A stretch of DNA of 64,000 bases from assembly GCA_009733775.1 (NCBI GenBank), contig WOGZ01000026.1:62001-126000 (forward strand), given 5' to 3'. Position numbers and translations under genes: made by a program. Shown here piece by piece: positions 11,457 through 22,571 of this stretch (positions within the stretch are counted from its first letter, which is position 1; each line of letters begins with the position of its first letter). This DNA comes from Alectoria sarmentosa (taxonomy: Eukaryota; Ascomycota; Lecanoromycetes; Lecanorales; Parmeliaceae). The notes under the pieces were generated by a model. It saw only the letters and a list, made by a program, of their open reading frames with translations, was not told the origin of the DNA and did not search any database.

Positions 11457-12051
11457 GGCTCTTGTAAATGCAAGCTTCAAACAAAGTCAACATTGACCCG
11501 TCAACAGGGAAGCTCCGGGAAAGTGTACACTAGCTGCTAACGTTCTCAATGGTCTAGCAAAAGAAGGTCTGGTCAGCGCCCTGACATTCATTGATAGATG
11601 GAGGCAAGTATATTTCCAATTACTTCGGACGAGAGTTCTTGAACTTGGCCAATACTCCGTTTCTCCTAGAATATGCAATGTCCGATAAGTCCGACCCTAA
11701 AGTTGTACTACAAGTCCGAGGTTGATTAAGATATTTCATCGAAACCATACAAATTTATTTTCATTTTTTTTCTTAAAGACGTAGAATTCGTATTCTACGG
11801 TTCGTAGTTCAATTTTTCAATGTTTTCCATTAAATGACTGTGGAGCGAGCGTTTTGCATCTGCCAGCTGTATCCAGGGATGAAACCGAGCATGGAAGCTT
11901 TGCCGAGAGCAGCTTGCCCCACATCTCCCCGCTTTCAGGACATAGATGGTCCGGCATGGCTTGATGGAAAGAACCTATTGCGGCCTCATGCCTCCAATAT
12001 CCCTTCATACGCTTCTTCTTATGGTTCTTGTCCAGATTGGCTCTCATGAAG
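11457..12051. other. Divergent promoter between GLO2 and the DHA kinase gene
   Basis: Shared upstream region of two outward-pointing genes for triose/methylglyoxal metabolism. No gene is supported. It has an AT-rich tract at 11740-11780 and a perfect inverted repeat at 11780-11799, listed separately. Confidence 0.55.
11780..11799. repeat. Perfect inverted repeat, 8-bp arms with 4-nt loop
   Basis: CGTAGAAT, loop TCGT, then ATTCTACG. It follows a T-rich tract in the GLO2/DHA kinase divergent promoter. It could be a dimeric protein-binding site or a chance palindrome. Confidence 0.6.
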
Positions 12052-13941
12052 ATGTCTGGTATGTCGCCCTCGGTGCTGTAGCTTATCCGCCCCGTTGTCC
12101 TGGTGCTGACATCTCGCCCCAGCAGCAAAGCACTACCTTACTGATCCCACCCACGCCGTCCTTTCCTCCCTCCACTCCCTCACCCTTACCAACCCATCTC
12201 TCCTTCTCGACGCCCCAAACAAAATTATCTACCGTAACCCCTCTTCTCTCTCCCAACCCCATAATGTCTCCGTCGTTTGCGGCGGTGGTTCTGGCCATGA
12301 ACCCGGATTTGCTGGCTTCGTAGGCGACGGCCTCCTCACCGCTTGCGTAGCCGGCACAATCTTCGCTTCTCCAGGCGCGGAGCAAGTGAGAGCGTGCTTG
12401 CAGCATAGGCTGCCGCCAGAGAGCAAAGGTGTCCTTGTGATTGCGACGAATTATACAGGTGATGTGCTGAACTTCGGTATGGGGGTGGAGAAAGCGCGGG
12501 CATTGGGCAAGAAGGTAGAGATGGTAGTCGTAGGGGACGATGTGGGCGTCGGGCGGGCCAAAGGCGGAAAAGTCGGCCGAAGAGGTTTGTCAGGAACGGC
12601 ATTGGTGGTAAAGATCTGCGGCGCGTTAGCTGAGCGGGGTGTTGCGCTGGAGGATTGTGCAAAGGCAGGGAGACTGGTGGTCAATAATCTGGTCAGCCTG
12701 GGAGCTAGTTTGAGGAGGGTGCATGTGCCTGGTCATGGCATCGAGGAAGCAAGGGAAGAGGAAGAGAGATTGGGACCAGGCCTGGTAGAAATTGGGATGG
12801 GAATACACAATGAACCTGGATGCGAGAAAGTCAAGACAGATTTGCCAGGCTTAGTGAAGACCATGCTCGGCCAAATGCTCGATCAAAGCGACAAAGACAG
12901 GGCATATGTGAGAATTGGAAAGACCGACGAGACGATATTGCTGATCAATAACTTCGGCGGAGTGAGCAACCTTGAACTTGGCGCCATAACGGCCGAAGTC
13001 ACGTCACAGCTAGAGCAATGTTATGGGTTGAAGCCTCGGAGAATAATATCGGGAACGCTCTTTGGAAGCCTGGATGGAGCTGGCTTCATTGTTTCCGTTC
13101 TCAGATTGACGGACACAGGCCTCGGCACGGGTAAGTCGTTACTAGACCTTATAGACGCACCCGTAAATGCGATAGGGTGGCCGAGGTGTGTGACAGGGGA
13201 TACCTGGGAGAAGACCTATAAACCAGCACCAGAGAAGTCCGAGGAAGAGGAGGACGAGACGAAGCCAAGCAATCTCAAGCGTGAGTCACATTTTCGAGCA
13301 AGGATGTCGCAAATTGACAAGGCATAGTCGACCCAACGGAATTAAGAAAGACTCTGGAGCCTGCTCTCAATAAGCTCATAGCGGCCGAGGCCGAAGTGAC
13401 CAAATACGATAGCGTCGTTGGAGACGGCGACTGCGGCCTAGGCCTCAAACGTGGAGCGGAGGCAGTCCTCAAGGTGCTGCCTAGCATGTCATCCCAGGAT
13501 GCCATGATGACTTTCGCCAAGATCGTGCCAACCATCGAACAGAACATGGATGGCACTTCCGGTGCTCTGTACGCCATCTTCCTGAATTCGTTGGCTTCCA
13601 GCATGAGAAGCCAAGATTCGTCGTCTCCGACTCCAGTCACGACAGAAATCTGGGCTAAAGCACTTGCAATGTCAATTGAAGGCCTTGGCAGATACACCCC
13701 AGCGCAAGTGGGGGATCGAACTTTGATAGATGCGTTAGCTCCGTTTGCGGATGTGCTCAAGAAGACTGGAAATGCCAAGAAAGCTGCCGAGGCTGCAAAG
13801 GTGGGTGCCGAGAAGACGAAAGGAATGAAAGCAAGTTTAGGGAGATCTGTATATGTTGGTGGTACAGGATTCGAAGAAGTACCAGATCCAGGAGCCTATG
13901 GACTGAGTATATTCCTGTCCGGCATTGCAGACGCCCTATAA
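12052..13941 (+). CDS. DAK1: Dihydroxyacetone (glycerone) kinase
   Basis: ATP-dependent kinase converting dihydroxyacetone to dihydroxyacetone phosphate, in glycerol use and DHA detoxification. Exons 12052-12058, 12123-13280 and 13328-13941 give about 592 aa, the family's normal length. The first exon has only seven nucleotides (M-S-G..), joined to AKHYLTDPTHAVLSSL. The DhaK domain carries VCGGGSGHEPGFAGFVGDG, TNYTGDVLNFGMG, GLSGTALVVKI, the VPGHG region and EIGMGIHNEPG. The acidic linker around the second intron is followed by the DhaL (ATP-binding) domain with YDSVVGDGDCGLGLKRGAEA, NMDGTSGALYAIF and VGDRTLIDAL. The C terminus GAYGLSIFLSGIADAL is typical. It is divergent from GLO2, which detoxifies a product of the same triose pool. 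Which of the fungal DAK paralogues this is cannot be decided. Confidence 0.95.
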
Positions 13942-14024
13942 AAGTACTGGTGGGATATCAATCATACTGTGCTTTTAAACTCCTTGTCCGTAGCAGATGT
14001 ACCAATGCTGCTTTGGGCATATCA

Positions 14025-14610
14025 TCAACTCAACAACACCAGAATTACCGAATCTCCTCTCAAGAACCTGGAAACCCGCGTCAATATCCATTTCATGACC
14101 AACACATATCAAAGACCGGAAAGCGCTCACATCTTGCTTATAAATCTATCCTTGTTGACTGGCTTGCCCTTCTTTCCCCCGGATCCTCTAGGCGTCTCTG
14201 TCCACATCTCCTTTACATTTTCCAACACCATATTGCAGTGCCTATCGAAAGCCTTCACCCTCGCCAATAACTTCCGATTGTTGCGACATGAGATCAGGAC
14301 TTGAGTGTGCGAGCGGACGGCGGTCTGTAGTATAGAGAGTGGGCCAGACGTGAACTCGTGTTCTTCAAGGACGGAGATCTCGTACTCGCTGCGCGGTTGT
14401 TAGTATGATTTTTTTACAGGTTAGATAGCAGCGGCGATGGCGGAAAGGAGAGGCGCTGCTGAATATAGTTGATTGGGTATTGGGTCGACGTACGTGAGCT
14501 CCATTCGGGGCTTGTTCAACAAGTCTCTGCAGCGCTGTTAGCTTCGGCTGCTCGACATGACGTCATGAAGCAGGTGAATGAGTCATATACTGTATCTTTG
14601 CGTCGGCCAT
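14025..14610 (-). CDS. SMD2: Small nuclear ribonucleoprotein Sm D2
   Basis: Core Sm-ring protein of the spliceosomal U1, U2, U4 and U5 snRNPs. Exons 14610-14591, 14526-14494, 14388-14131 and 14067-14025 give about 117 aa, matching the family. The N terminus MADAKIQDLLNKPRMELTEY leads into EFTSGPLSIL. Sm1 is in TQVLISCRNNRKLLARVKAF, followed by DRHCNMVLENVKEMWTETPR. Sm2 is formed across the last splice: NKDRFISKM then FLRGDSVILVLLS. All introns are GT-AG and in phase. Intron 1 contains a CRE palindrome (14558-14565). The gene is divergent from the Ams2-like factor, with about 460 bp between start codons. Confidence 0.95.
14558..14565. promoter_or_regulatory. CRE/ATF-type palindrome in SMD2 intron 1
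   Basis: Perfect TGACGTCA just inside the first intron of the Sm D2 gene, 45-52 bp downstream of its start codon, in the region shared with the divergent Ams2-like gene. The function is inferred from consensus only. Confidence 0.35.
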
Positions 14611-15073
14611 CTTGTATAAAAAGCAGGGGTGCTGCTCTATCTTTCAGCTGTCAGGAACGTGCTTTGAAAGACGTTCTTCGATTTTCGAGCTAGGATCGAG
14701 GGATCTCATTAGCTTGAGCTTAGCTCAGCCCTACTGACTACTCATGTTTCCCCCCACGTCTTGAAGCTTTGGCGCGTGTACAAAGATACACGCTCTGTAT
14801 ATCATTGACTTGGAGACCTAACCAGTTCCTTCCAATTTCTTTTGCCTGTTGTTACAGGGTCTGGTTGCCCCTCGATATTTTACCCGTTCCTTTACAATTC
14901 CTCCTCCACTCCATCTTCAATCACGCCAAAGCGCGTCTCCAGCACTTTGACATTGGGTAATATCCAAGAAGTTTCAACACCTCTGGGCTCTCCACTACTG
15001 TCGGTCGCCTTGTATGGATGACGTGCATTTCTAGCACCTGTGGTGTGAGGATTGAATGTCCTCGGCTTTCACA
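14611..15073. other. Divergent promoter, SMD2 / Ams2-like factor
   Basis: Non-coding stretch between two outward genes; no additional gene is seen. A possible TATA-like TTTTTATAC (read on the minus strand, about 14616-14624) lies just ahead of SMD2. Confidence 0.5.
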
Positions 15074-18000
15074 ATGCCAGATCATCGATCTCTCAGGGGA
15101 GCCGCGTCTTCTCCAGCACCTCCGCGGCCTCAATCACAGCCCTCAGGACTATCTCAAAGCTCTGATAATATTTCCATACGTTCAATGAGACGTAAGTTTG
15201 TTAGAATGGTCCCTTGATCGTTGGCAAGCATGCTGAACTCCTTGGTTTTAGTCAAGGTGCTCTACTCTTTTGACAATGAGAACAAGACAAATTGCTTGGC
15301 ACGTTGGCCGCAGCCGATTGATATACGAACAGTATATCTCGACGAAGACACACAGATTGGGGTCATAGAGTTGAAGACATGCATCCAAGCTATTGTTGCT
15401 GCTAGCCCAGAATTAGTTGCCGCGCTTGGCCAGGACTACACCGTCTATGCGTACGATTACTCAGAATATGAGACACCTCTTGTAGGCCAAGGAATGCTAT
15501 CATGGGTTCTTGCATCTTCATCCTCCACGCCTTCCGCTCCTGCTCACCAATCTCGCACTATCGTCACTGGACGTGTCTGCAAAAATCTTCTCGGACTCTT
15601 CTCCAGCAATTCACAAGAGACCCTTGAAGTAAAGCTACGCTTAGTGCCTGTGCCAACATCGCTGCAGAGCGAATACATCGAGAGCATGAGGAAGTATAGG
15701 GATATAAGTCAGATGATGCCTGAAGGGTTCGATCCTCAGGCTTGGACGTCATTTGTACAGGCAAACCCTGCTATCCTGCAGCTTGCAAACAAGAGCCGAA
15801 GTCAATCTCCAGCGGTGGGGCCGGGACAGACAGGTGGATTTGGGATTGAACACGTCCAGAGGCTGCTAAGTGGCGAAAGCTACCAGCAAAGAAAAATTGA
15901 GTCGCAAAGCACGCAACAAAGGAAGCCGGAGCCACAACGTTTACCACCGCAGAACAACAACTATGTCATGTCCGATGCTGCACCACAGCTCCCTCGGATG
16001 CCCAGCCCGGCTTCAAGTGTAGCATCCGGAACGACGAAGAAGAGGAGGGGAAGGCCTCCGGGTCCTAATCCAAGGAAGAGTCGTGTCAAAACAGCTGCTA
16101 GGCAAGCGTCTGTGGATACTGGCTACGTAAGCAATGAAGAGCAATTTGAGGAAGGACCGAATAAGAAAAGAGCAAAAGTCATGCAAGCAGAGTGGTCCGG
16201 CAACACCGACTTTGGAAGACAGCCCGAGTCTCTGAGAGTTGCGGCAAGCACTGCAGCATCGATACGGATCCATCAGCCGACTGCAGTGCGTCCAAACAAT
16301 AGCCTAGCCAACTCGCTGGAGGGTCCTCCGAGGGAGCCTACGCCAATAGCTGATCCTTCGAATCGCATCCAGAAACCCCAGCTACCTTTACCTAGGAGCA
16401 ATCTTCGCCGTGGATCTTTCACCATCGGAAAGAAAGAGTATGCGTCTCCTTACGATCCCGTAGGCTCAAATGTGAAGTTAGCGGAATCGGCCTTGACTTC
16501 TCCAGAAGCCAGTCAGGCCGAGAGCTCACCGATTAATATTGCGTCATCTCCACCTGTTTATCGCGATGCTTCGACGTGCCCTTCGAGCCCGAATATGCCA
16601 ACTCAAGCTCAACGCTTTGAAGATTCGGGGTTTATGAGCGGTAACATAGAAAACCTTTTTGAAGATGATGAGATGCGACCCGTCGATGATGAAGACCTTG
16701 ACGTTGCAGCTCAATACAGCAAACGCTCTAACATTCCAGCACTTCCTACCCAGGAAGAGCCAGCCGCTCCGCTTCCAGAATCCAACGCCTCTCAGACTCA
16801 GCAGACTCACGACTTTCAGCATCCGAATGCTCCCCATGTGCAGAATCAGCAGCTTCACGAGCTTCAGCGGCCTCACGAGCCTCCGCAATCTCAAGAGCAA
16901 GAGGGAAACACTTTCACAAGACCTGGGAATTCTGCCAAGGGCGCAGTAGGTCTTAGTCGAACAGCGTCATCAGGGAATCTGGCTCTGCCGGCAGTACCCG
17001 CTAGCGACCCAATTCGGCCTACTTTGAACCGCTCACAGACCTGGTCCGGCCATCAAGCACCACATCCTGCTTCTGATATGACCCCTATCCTTCCAGTGAT
17101 GGATACAATCGAGAGACCGGTGCCAAGACCTAGAAAAGGCAGCGACATCGGGACTGGTTCTGGCGTCAGAAGAAAACAGGCCATTCAAAGCAAGTTGGCT
17201 TCGTCTGTCGCTGCAGGTGAGATGCCACCGTTCTGTGAGAACTGTGGTGCTATCGAGACTCCAACATGGCGGAAAGCGTGGGTCAAGATACACAGCGGTA
17301 CGCCGGAACATGTCGTAATCTCTGAAGAAGAGGCAGGCATCATTGCATGGCAAACTCTACAGACAGATTGCAACGGGGTCATTTGCCTCTACCGGATCGT
17401 CAAGAAATCAGTGCTAAAGACCGATGAAGGCTTTACAGAGATCCTGCTATGCAACCGTGAGTATTGCCGGCTAAGGAATTTCCGAAGGAAGCTAACCTGT
17501 TGGCAGCTTGTGGGCTATGGCTGCATACTCGTAAATGTATGCGACCAAAGGAGGTTTGGGACAAGTCGCAAAACGGTCCTGACGAAAAGCGAAAACGAGG
17601 GACAAATGGGAAGAGGCAGAGGGCCAATTCAACGTCTGATCAGGCAGCCAACGCTGCACCCAGTGGCTCAGCTCTGCATTCTTCTGATTCCTCGTCAGCA
17701 AACGACGGCGGACAGACCGAGGTTGTGGAGGCAGAATCCCAGCTGCCGCCTTTCAAACATCGAAGAGCATCGAGCCAGCATACAATATCGCCGCAGGCCA
17801 AGCGCAGAATTGCAGAGGAAACTTCCGCGGTGGCGGCGCTCGAAAGGGCTATCAGATCCTCTCCACACAAGTTTAGGGGCACCGAACATGTCCCCATCGA
17901 CGTAGAAGATCTCACGCCGCAGCCAACCAGACGAGTGCTCTTCCCTTCGCCAAATCTGTCTGGAGAGGCAAAATCAAAATGTAGTTCACTTGTCGAGAGC

Positions 18001-18711
18001 AGCGGTCAAGGACGCAACGAAAATTCTCGTAAATTATTCGAAATTCCTGATAACGACCAAGCCGACAAGGAAAATTGCCCTCCTGCTGAGGATGATGGCC
18101 TAGATCATCTCTTCACAGAAGACCACTCCGTTTCGCGTGCCACAACTCCGACACCTGCCAGCTCAAGCCGAGCGCGCATTTTCAAGACTCCAAAGAGGTC
18201 ACCCAACCAGCTTTCACCCACGACAGGCGACTTCTTCTCTTCCGCCGCCAAAGCGCTCCTCCGCGCTCCTACCACGCCCAGACGCACACCGAATAAAGAT
18301 ACCCAAATACTCGGAGAATTGACTCCTTTTACCGCCCATCTTAACCAGCTGCTGTCCGACGCGAATAACGGCAATGGCAGTCCCGGATCCAACGGTTTTG
18401 ATTTCCCCTCTTTACCTTCTTTGCATAATACACCTGGCCGTCGCACCATGGATTTCGACTTCTCGCAATTCGATTCTCAGGATCTTCTCAGCACAGATGT
18501 TCCGATGCCCAGCAGTCCGCCAGCCTGGTTCGGCGTATATGAGGACCCGATTGAGCATGGCTCACAGTGGGGCGACTACGCGCTGCCTAATTCGGCTTCT
18601 ACTCCCCCCGAGGATGAGGCGGAAGTCAATGACGCTAGGCGAGCAAAGACGCCAGGTCTGGTCGTCGATGAGAATGGGAGGGCTAGGATTGATTTTCAAG
18701 CTATGGCTTGA
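15074..18711 (+). CDS. Ams2/Spt21-type GATA zinc-finger transcription factor
   Basis: Nuclear factor of the family including S. pombe Ams2 and S. cerevisiae Spt21, which control histone gene transcription and, for Ams2, centromeric CENP-A loading. Exons 15074-15191, 15252-17456 and 17507-18711 give about 1175 aa. The conserved N-terminal domain begins VKVLYSFDNENKTNCLARWP just after intron 1 and continues with GRVCKNLLGLFSSN. An AT-hook KKRRGRPPGPNPRKSR lies near residue 330. The finger is CENCGAIETPTWRKAW, then CNPCGLWLHTRKCMRPKEVW. The second Cys pair is assembled across intron 2 and lies 68 residues after the first, not the usual 17-18. The rest is Ser/Pro/Gln-rich, with many S/TP sites in the tail. 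The C terminus has an acidic aromatic block, MDFDFSQFDSQDLLS, followed by PPAWFGVYEDP. A one-to-one match to Ams2 is inferred from memory of the family. Confidence 0.82.
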
Positions 18712-19160
18712 GGGTTCGTCTCGAGATTAAAGGAGACAGGGTTCACGCTGCTACAGACGGCTTTGTACATATCATTCCAAGACGCCTTCATGAGCGATTA
18801 ACAGCGGGTGATAGTTTTGGAGGGTGAGTGGAATGGGCGGAGGCATGAGTAAGGTATTCATACGACTGCATTAAGATTGATTGCTGAGCCATCTCGAGCA
18901 TCGATCGATACAACTCTAGCAAAAGCTTTGATACACAAGCCATGATCCCATTATGATCGTGAGTGACTAATCATGGTGGATTCTGGATCTTAATTCCGGC
19001 AGATGGACCGCTCCGAAGTCCCAGTTGAAGAGTGCCAATAATGTGTCTTCGCATATTCGCGCCTGGTCGCCGTTATAAACCCCTTTTCCTACTACTCTCC
19101 TACTGTTCCATTTCGGCGTGCCCGCCACGACACCCAGAGATATCTTTCCACACCGGTAGC
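18712..19160. other. Convergent intergenic region (Ams2-like / RPA3)
   Basis: Holds the 3' UTRs of the two convergent genes. No other feature is seen. Confidence 0.5.
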
Positions 19161-19729
19161 TCAGTCATTGCCATCATAGAAAATCTCCTTATACCGATGT
19201 GTGGCATCCACGACTGCCTCGACGGCATTGAAATCTGCGTTCCACCCACAATATCAGCCGTGGCGTTCATCCTTTGGAAAGGATCCCGCCATTGAGCGGG
19301 AAAGAGGGTATGACCATACCAATGTTGCTTCCAAAATCCGTAGCCTGGAACACTTTTATGCTCAAATCCTGCTGCACTTTGCCCACGATCTCGACTGCGT
19401 TGTTGAGTTGGAGATGTGCGTCCTGTTGGCCCGATGTCAGCCTTCATGTCCATCTCCATTGCCTATTTCATTCTCTCCTCGTCTTCACCACTTCCTTGTC
19501 CTTTGCCTTCTTTCCTCTCCTGGTCCCCTCTCCCTTCTCCCTTCTATGAGCGGCCTTGTTTGAGAAGTAGCATACGTACCCGATTCAAGTGTACATTTAT
19601 GCTCCCATTCGCATCGATAGTAGCTGTTTCTCCTCGCAATGACACTACTTTGCCAAGGATGCGGACGGTTTGATTGGTGAAGGAGTCAAGGTATTTGGCG
19701 TTGACGCGGGGTGTGGCTTCGGAAGCCAT
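19161..19729 (-). CDS. RPA3: Replication protein A 14-kDa subunit (RPA3)
   Basis: Smallest subunit of the heterotrimeric single-strand DNA-binding complex RPA, a single OB fold needed for complex assembly in replication and repair. Exons 19729-19580, 19422-19320 and 19234-19161 give 108 aa, the usual size. Family features are PRVNAKYLDSFTNQTVRILG, the strand GETATIDANGSINVHLNR, VEIVGKVQQDLSIKVFQATD and the C-terminal helix NAVEAVVDATHRYKEIFY. The introns are GT-AG and in phase. A MluI-box (ACGCGT) about 154 bp upstream fits the S-phase regulation known for replication genes, but such sites also occur by chance. Confidence 0.93.
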
Positions 19730-20655
19730 GGTAGAGGGTCTGCGAGGGAGAAGACAGGAAGAGTAGGATCAGTGTGTGTCGGATGCTGGGGGTTCTGAGG
19801 GGTGCAGCGTGGGAAGTGCTGTGATGATTGAGATATATCGGGGATGGAACGAGGGAAGAAAGTGGGATGATTGTCTTAGCGAACGCGTTCTGATCCGGCG
19901 CGAGATCACGTGTTGCGCTTCCCCGGTGCAATCCCCCACGTTTCATCAAACGCTGAGGCACCTTCTTACTCTGAATGGCCTTGACAACATATTTCTCCTC
20001 AGGTATTTCGATGTCGTCTTGGTTGACTTTCGCTAGGACCCCGTTGTTGCTACGATCGCTCTGTAATCAAAATCTGTGCAGCCGCGTTTGAGTGTCTCCT
20101 TACCCTTAAGGAAAAGATATCTGGTGTGACGTTAGCTCGATGATTTTATTGTTACTTTAGAGATGTGGCAGTCAGCATTTTGGCGTCTGCTGCGGGGAAA
20201 GAAGTTTCCGCAGACTTCTACCTTCCACCTTCCTCAATCGGCACAACTGGAGTAAAGCCTCATTGCATCTGCAGGGCCGCGAGATTTATTCAGATACGAA
20301 GTGGCGATCCATCAGCTTCCGGCATTCGCATGCGTCTCTTTAGCCGTCGACTTATCACCTCTTGACATTATGCAGTCGCCCGTTCTGCAACGGAAATCAA
20401 GCACAGCCTAGATCCCATCTAGGCAGGTACCACCACGTCCTCGCTGCTCCTTCCCCGGAAATGGACGAGACGCAGAGTGATGGAGCCAAGACGCGAATCA
20501 GCGTCATGCTGTCACCGCAAAATGCCCCACATCTGGTTACACCACAACCTTGGGGCAGAGCTTTATACTCTTTCTGCACCCATACTTTCTCTCACTCCTA
20601 TTCTCATTCTCATTCAACATCTCCGTTGCTGTGAGAAGCATTGTTCCTACCCAAC
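19730..20655. other. Divergent promoter, RPA3 / carboxypeptidase
   Basis: No gene is supported. On the RPA3 side are a MluI-cell-cycle-box-like ACGCGT (19883-19888) and a CACGTG E-box near 19907. On the carboxypeptidase side a TATA-like TTTATACTC lies near 20563, about 90 bp before the start codon. Confidence 0.5.
19883..19888. promoter_or_regulatory. MluI cell-cycle box ACGCGT upstream of RPA3
   Basis: The hexamer ACGCGT (in context AACGCGTT) is the MBF site of replication genes in yeasts and lies about 154 bp upstream of RPA3. The hexamer occurs around nine other times in the window, so position and gene class are the only support. Confidence 0.3.
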
Positions 20656-22571
20656 ATGTTTCTCCAAAGTCTAAAGCTCACTGCGCTCGTAGTGGGCTTG
20701 CTTTCTTCTATTTTTACTACAGTGAATGCCGTACCAAGCCTGGAACCCAGACAAATCCCCGCCAATGCCACCGACGTCACTACCATCAAATCGCCAACAG
20801 GCGTAACCATTCGCTACAAAGAGCCTGGAAAGGCTGGCGTCTGTGAGACAACTCCTGGCGTTGGATCATACGCAGGCTATGTTGACCTCTCTCCAACTTC
20901 ACATACTTTTTTTTGGTTTTTCGAAGCGCGACACAATCCAGAAACGGCGCCCCTGACGCTGTGGTTGAACGGTGGTCCTGGCAGTGACTCGTTGATTGGC
21001 CTCTTTCAAGGTGTGCATAAGACGGAAAGCGTGGACACTTGGAGAATTCATGCTGAACAGAGCACACAGAACTCGGACCATGCCACGTCACCCAGAATCT
21101 TACCACCGTCGTGAATGAAAATTCGTGGAGCGAAGTATCGAACATGTTGTTCATTTCCCAGCCACTCGGAGTGGGCTTCTCCTATTCTGAAGAAGAGGCC
21201 GGTAGCTTTAACCCGTACACTGGCGAGCAAGAGAACTCGTCCTACGGAGTAACTGGAGAATGGCCGGTCATCAATGCTACAGAGCTCAGCACGACAGACC
21301 TTGCTGCGGTCGCCACATGGCATGTTCTCCAAGGCTTCCTCAGCGCTCTCCCTCAACTCGACGGCAAGGTCGCCAACAAGACGTTCAATCTGTGGACCGA
21401 GTCTTATGGTGGTCATTATGGCCCTGCATTCTACAACTACTTCTACGACCAAAACGAGCTGATTGCTAGTGGCACAGCGAACGGTACTCAACTCATCTTC
21501 GATACTCTGGGCATTGGCAACGGCATAATTTCCGAGTCAATTCAAGCCCCTTGGTATCCTGAATTCGCTGTGAACAATACTTATGGCATTAAAGCTGTCA
21601 ATGACACTGTTTACGAGTACATGAAGTTCGCTTGCTACATGATCGGTGGCTGTCTCGATCAATGCGCGGAATGCGAACAAGTAAACAGGTCCACAGACGT
21701 GGGAATGCAAACATGCTTCCAAGCCACCGATCAGTGCAGGACCAACGTCGAGTCACCCTACTACATGTATAGCGGCCGCGGAGTCTACGAGTAAGCAATT
21801 GTCCTCATAGATGGTGCCTGGATTATCAGCTCACAATTTTGCAGCATCCGCCATCCCTACAGTGATCCCACACCCCCAACTTACTTTGAGGACTACCTCA
21901 ATCTCGCCTCCAGCCAAGCCGCACTCGGCGTTAACTTAAATTATACAGACGCCAACGACGATGTTTACTACGCGTTCCAGAAAACAGGCGACTTCGTTTA
22001 CCCAAACTTCCTCACAGACCTCGAAATGATTCTCAACAACTCCGTTCGCGTAGCTATGTACCACGGCGACGCTGACTACATCTGCAACTGGTTTGGCGGG
22101 CAGGCTGTCTCCCTCCAACTTGATTACACGCACTCGGCAGAATTCCGCGCTGCAGGGTACGCGCCTTTCGTTGTTGACGGGACTGAATATGGCGAAGTAC
22201 GGCAGTATGGGAATTACAGCTTCATGCGTATCTATGAAGCAGGTCACGAAGTCCCATTCTACCAGCCTATTGCTTCACTGGCTATGTTCAGCCGTGTGCT
22301 CGGCAACTTGGACATAGCGACTGGCGAAACGTTGGTGACAGGGAGCTACGAGACGAACGGAACGGTCAATGCAACGCATACGGAGCCATATGTCGCGATT
22401 CCGACGGTGACGGGGAGCGGAAGCTCCCTGTTGAGTTACACAGCCGCCATTACGGGGCCCATTACAAGTGTGCCGCCGGAGGGGGATCAGGTGGTGGAGA
22501 CGGCGAGTGCGACAACGACGGACGGGGTGTATGGAAGGTTTGTGAGAAGGGAGTTGGATCCGAAGGGGTGA
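20656..22571 (+). CDS. Secreted serine carboxypeptidase (peptidase family S10)
   Basis: Secreted acid carboxypeptidase removing C-terminal residues from peptides. Exons 20656-21010, 21070-21790 and 21845-22571 give about 600 aa. A signal peptide is clear (MFLQSLKLTALVVGLLSSIF, cleavage near VNA). The oxyanion region WLNGGPGSDSLIGLFQ is followed across the intron by ELGPC. The catalytic serine is in ESYGGHY (about residue 230), the aspartate in YHGDADYICNW and the histidine in YEAGHEVPFYQP. Many NxS/T sites suggest heavy glycosylation. The Ser/Thr-rich tail after the catalytic domain has no obvious transmembrane segment. The start is the ATG opening the signal peptide, not the in-frame TTG upstream. 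Confidence 0.95.

Noticed and set aside
17464..17600. Independent start of a second gene at 17464 within the Ams2-like locus
   Set aside because: It is the 3' exon of the GATA factor: the 17457-17506 intron restores the CNPCGLW zinc-finger half in frame.
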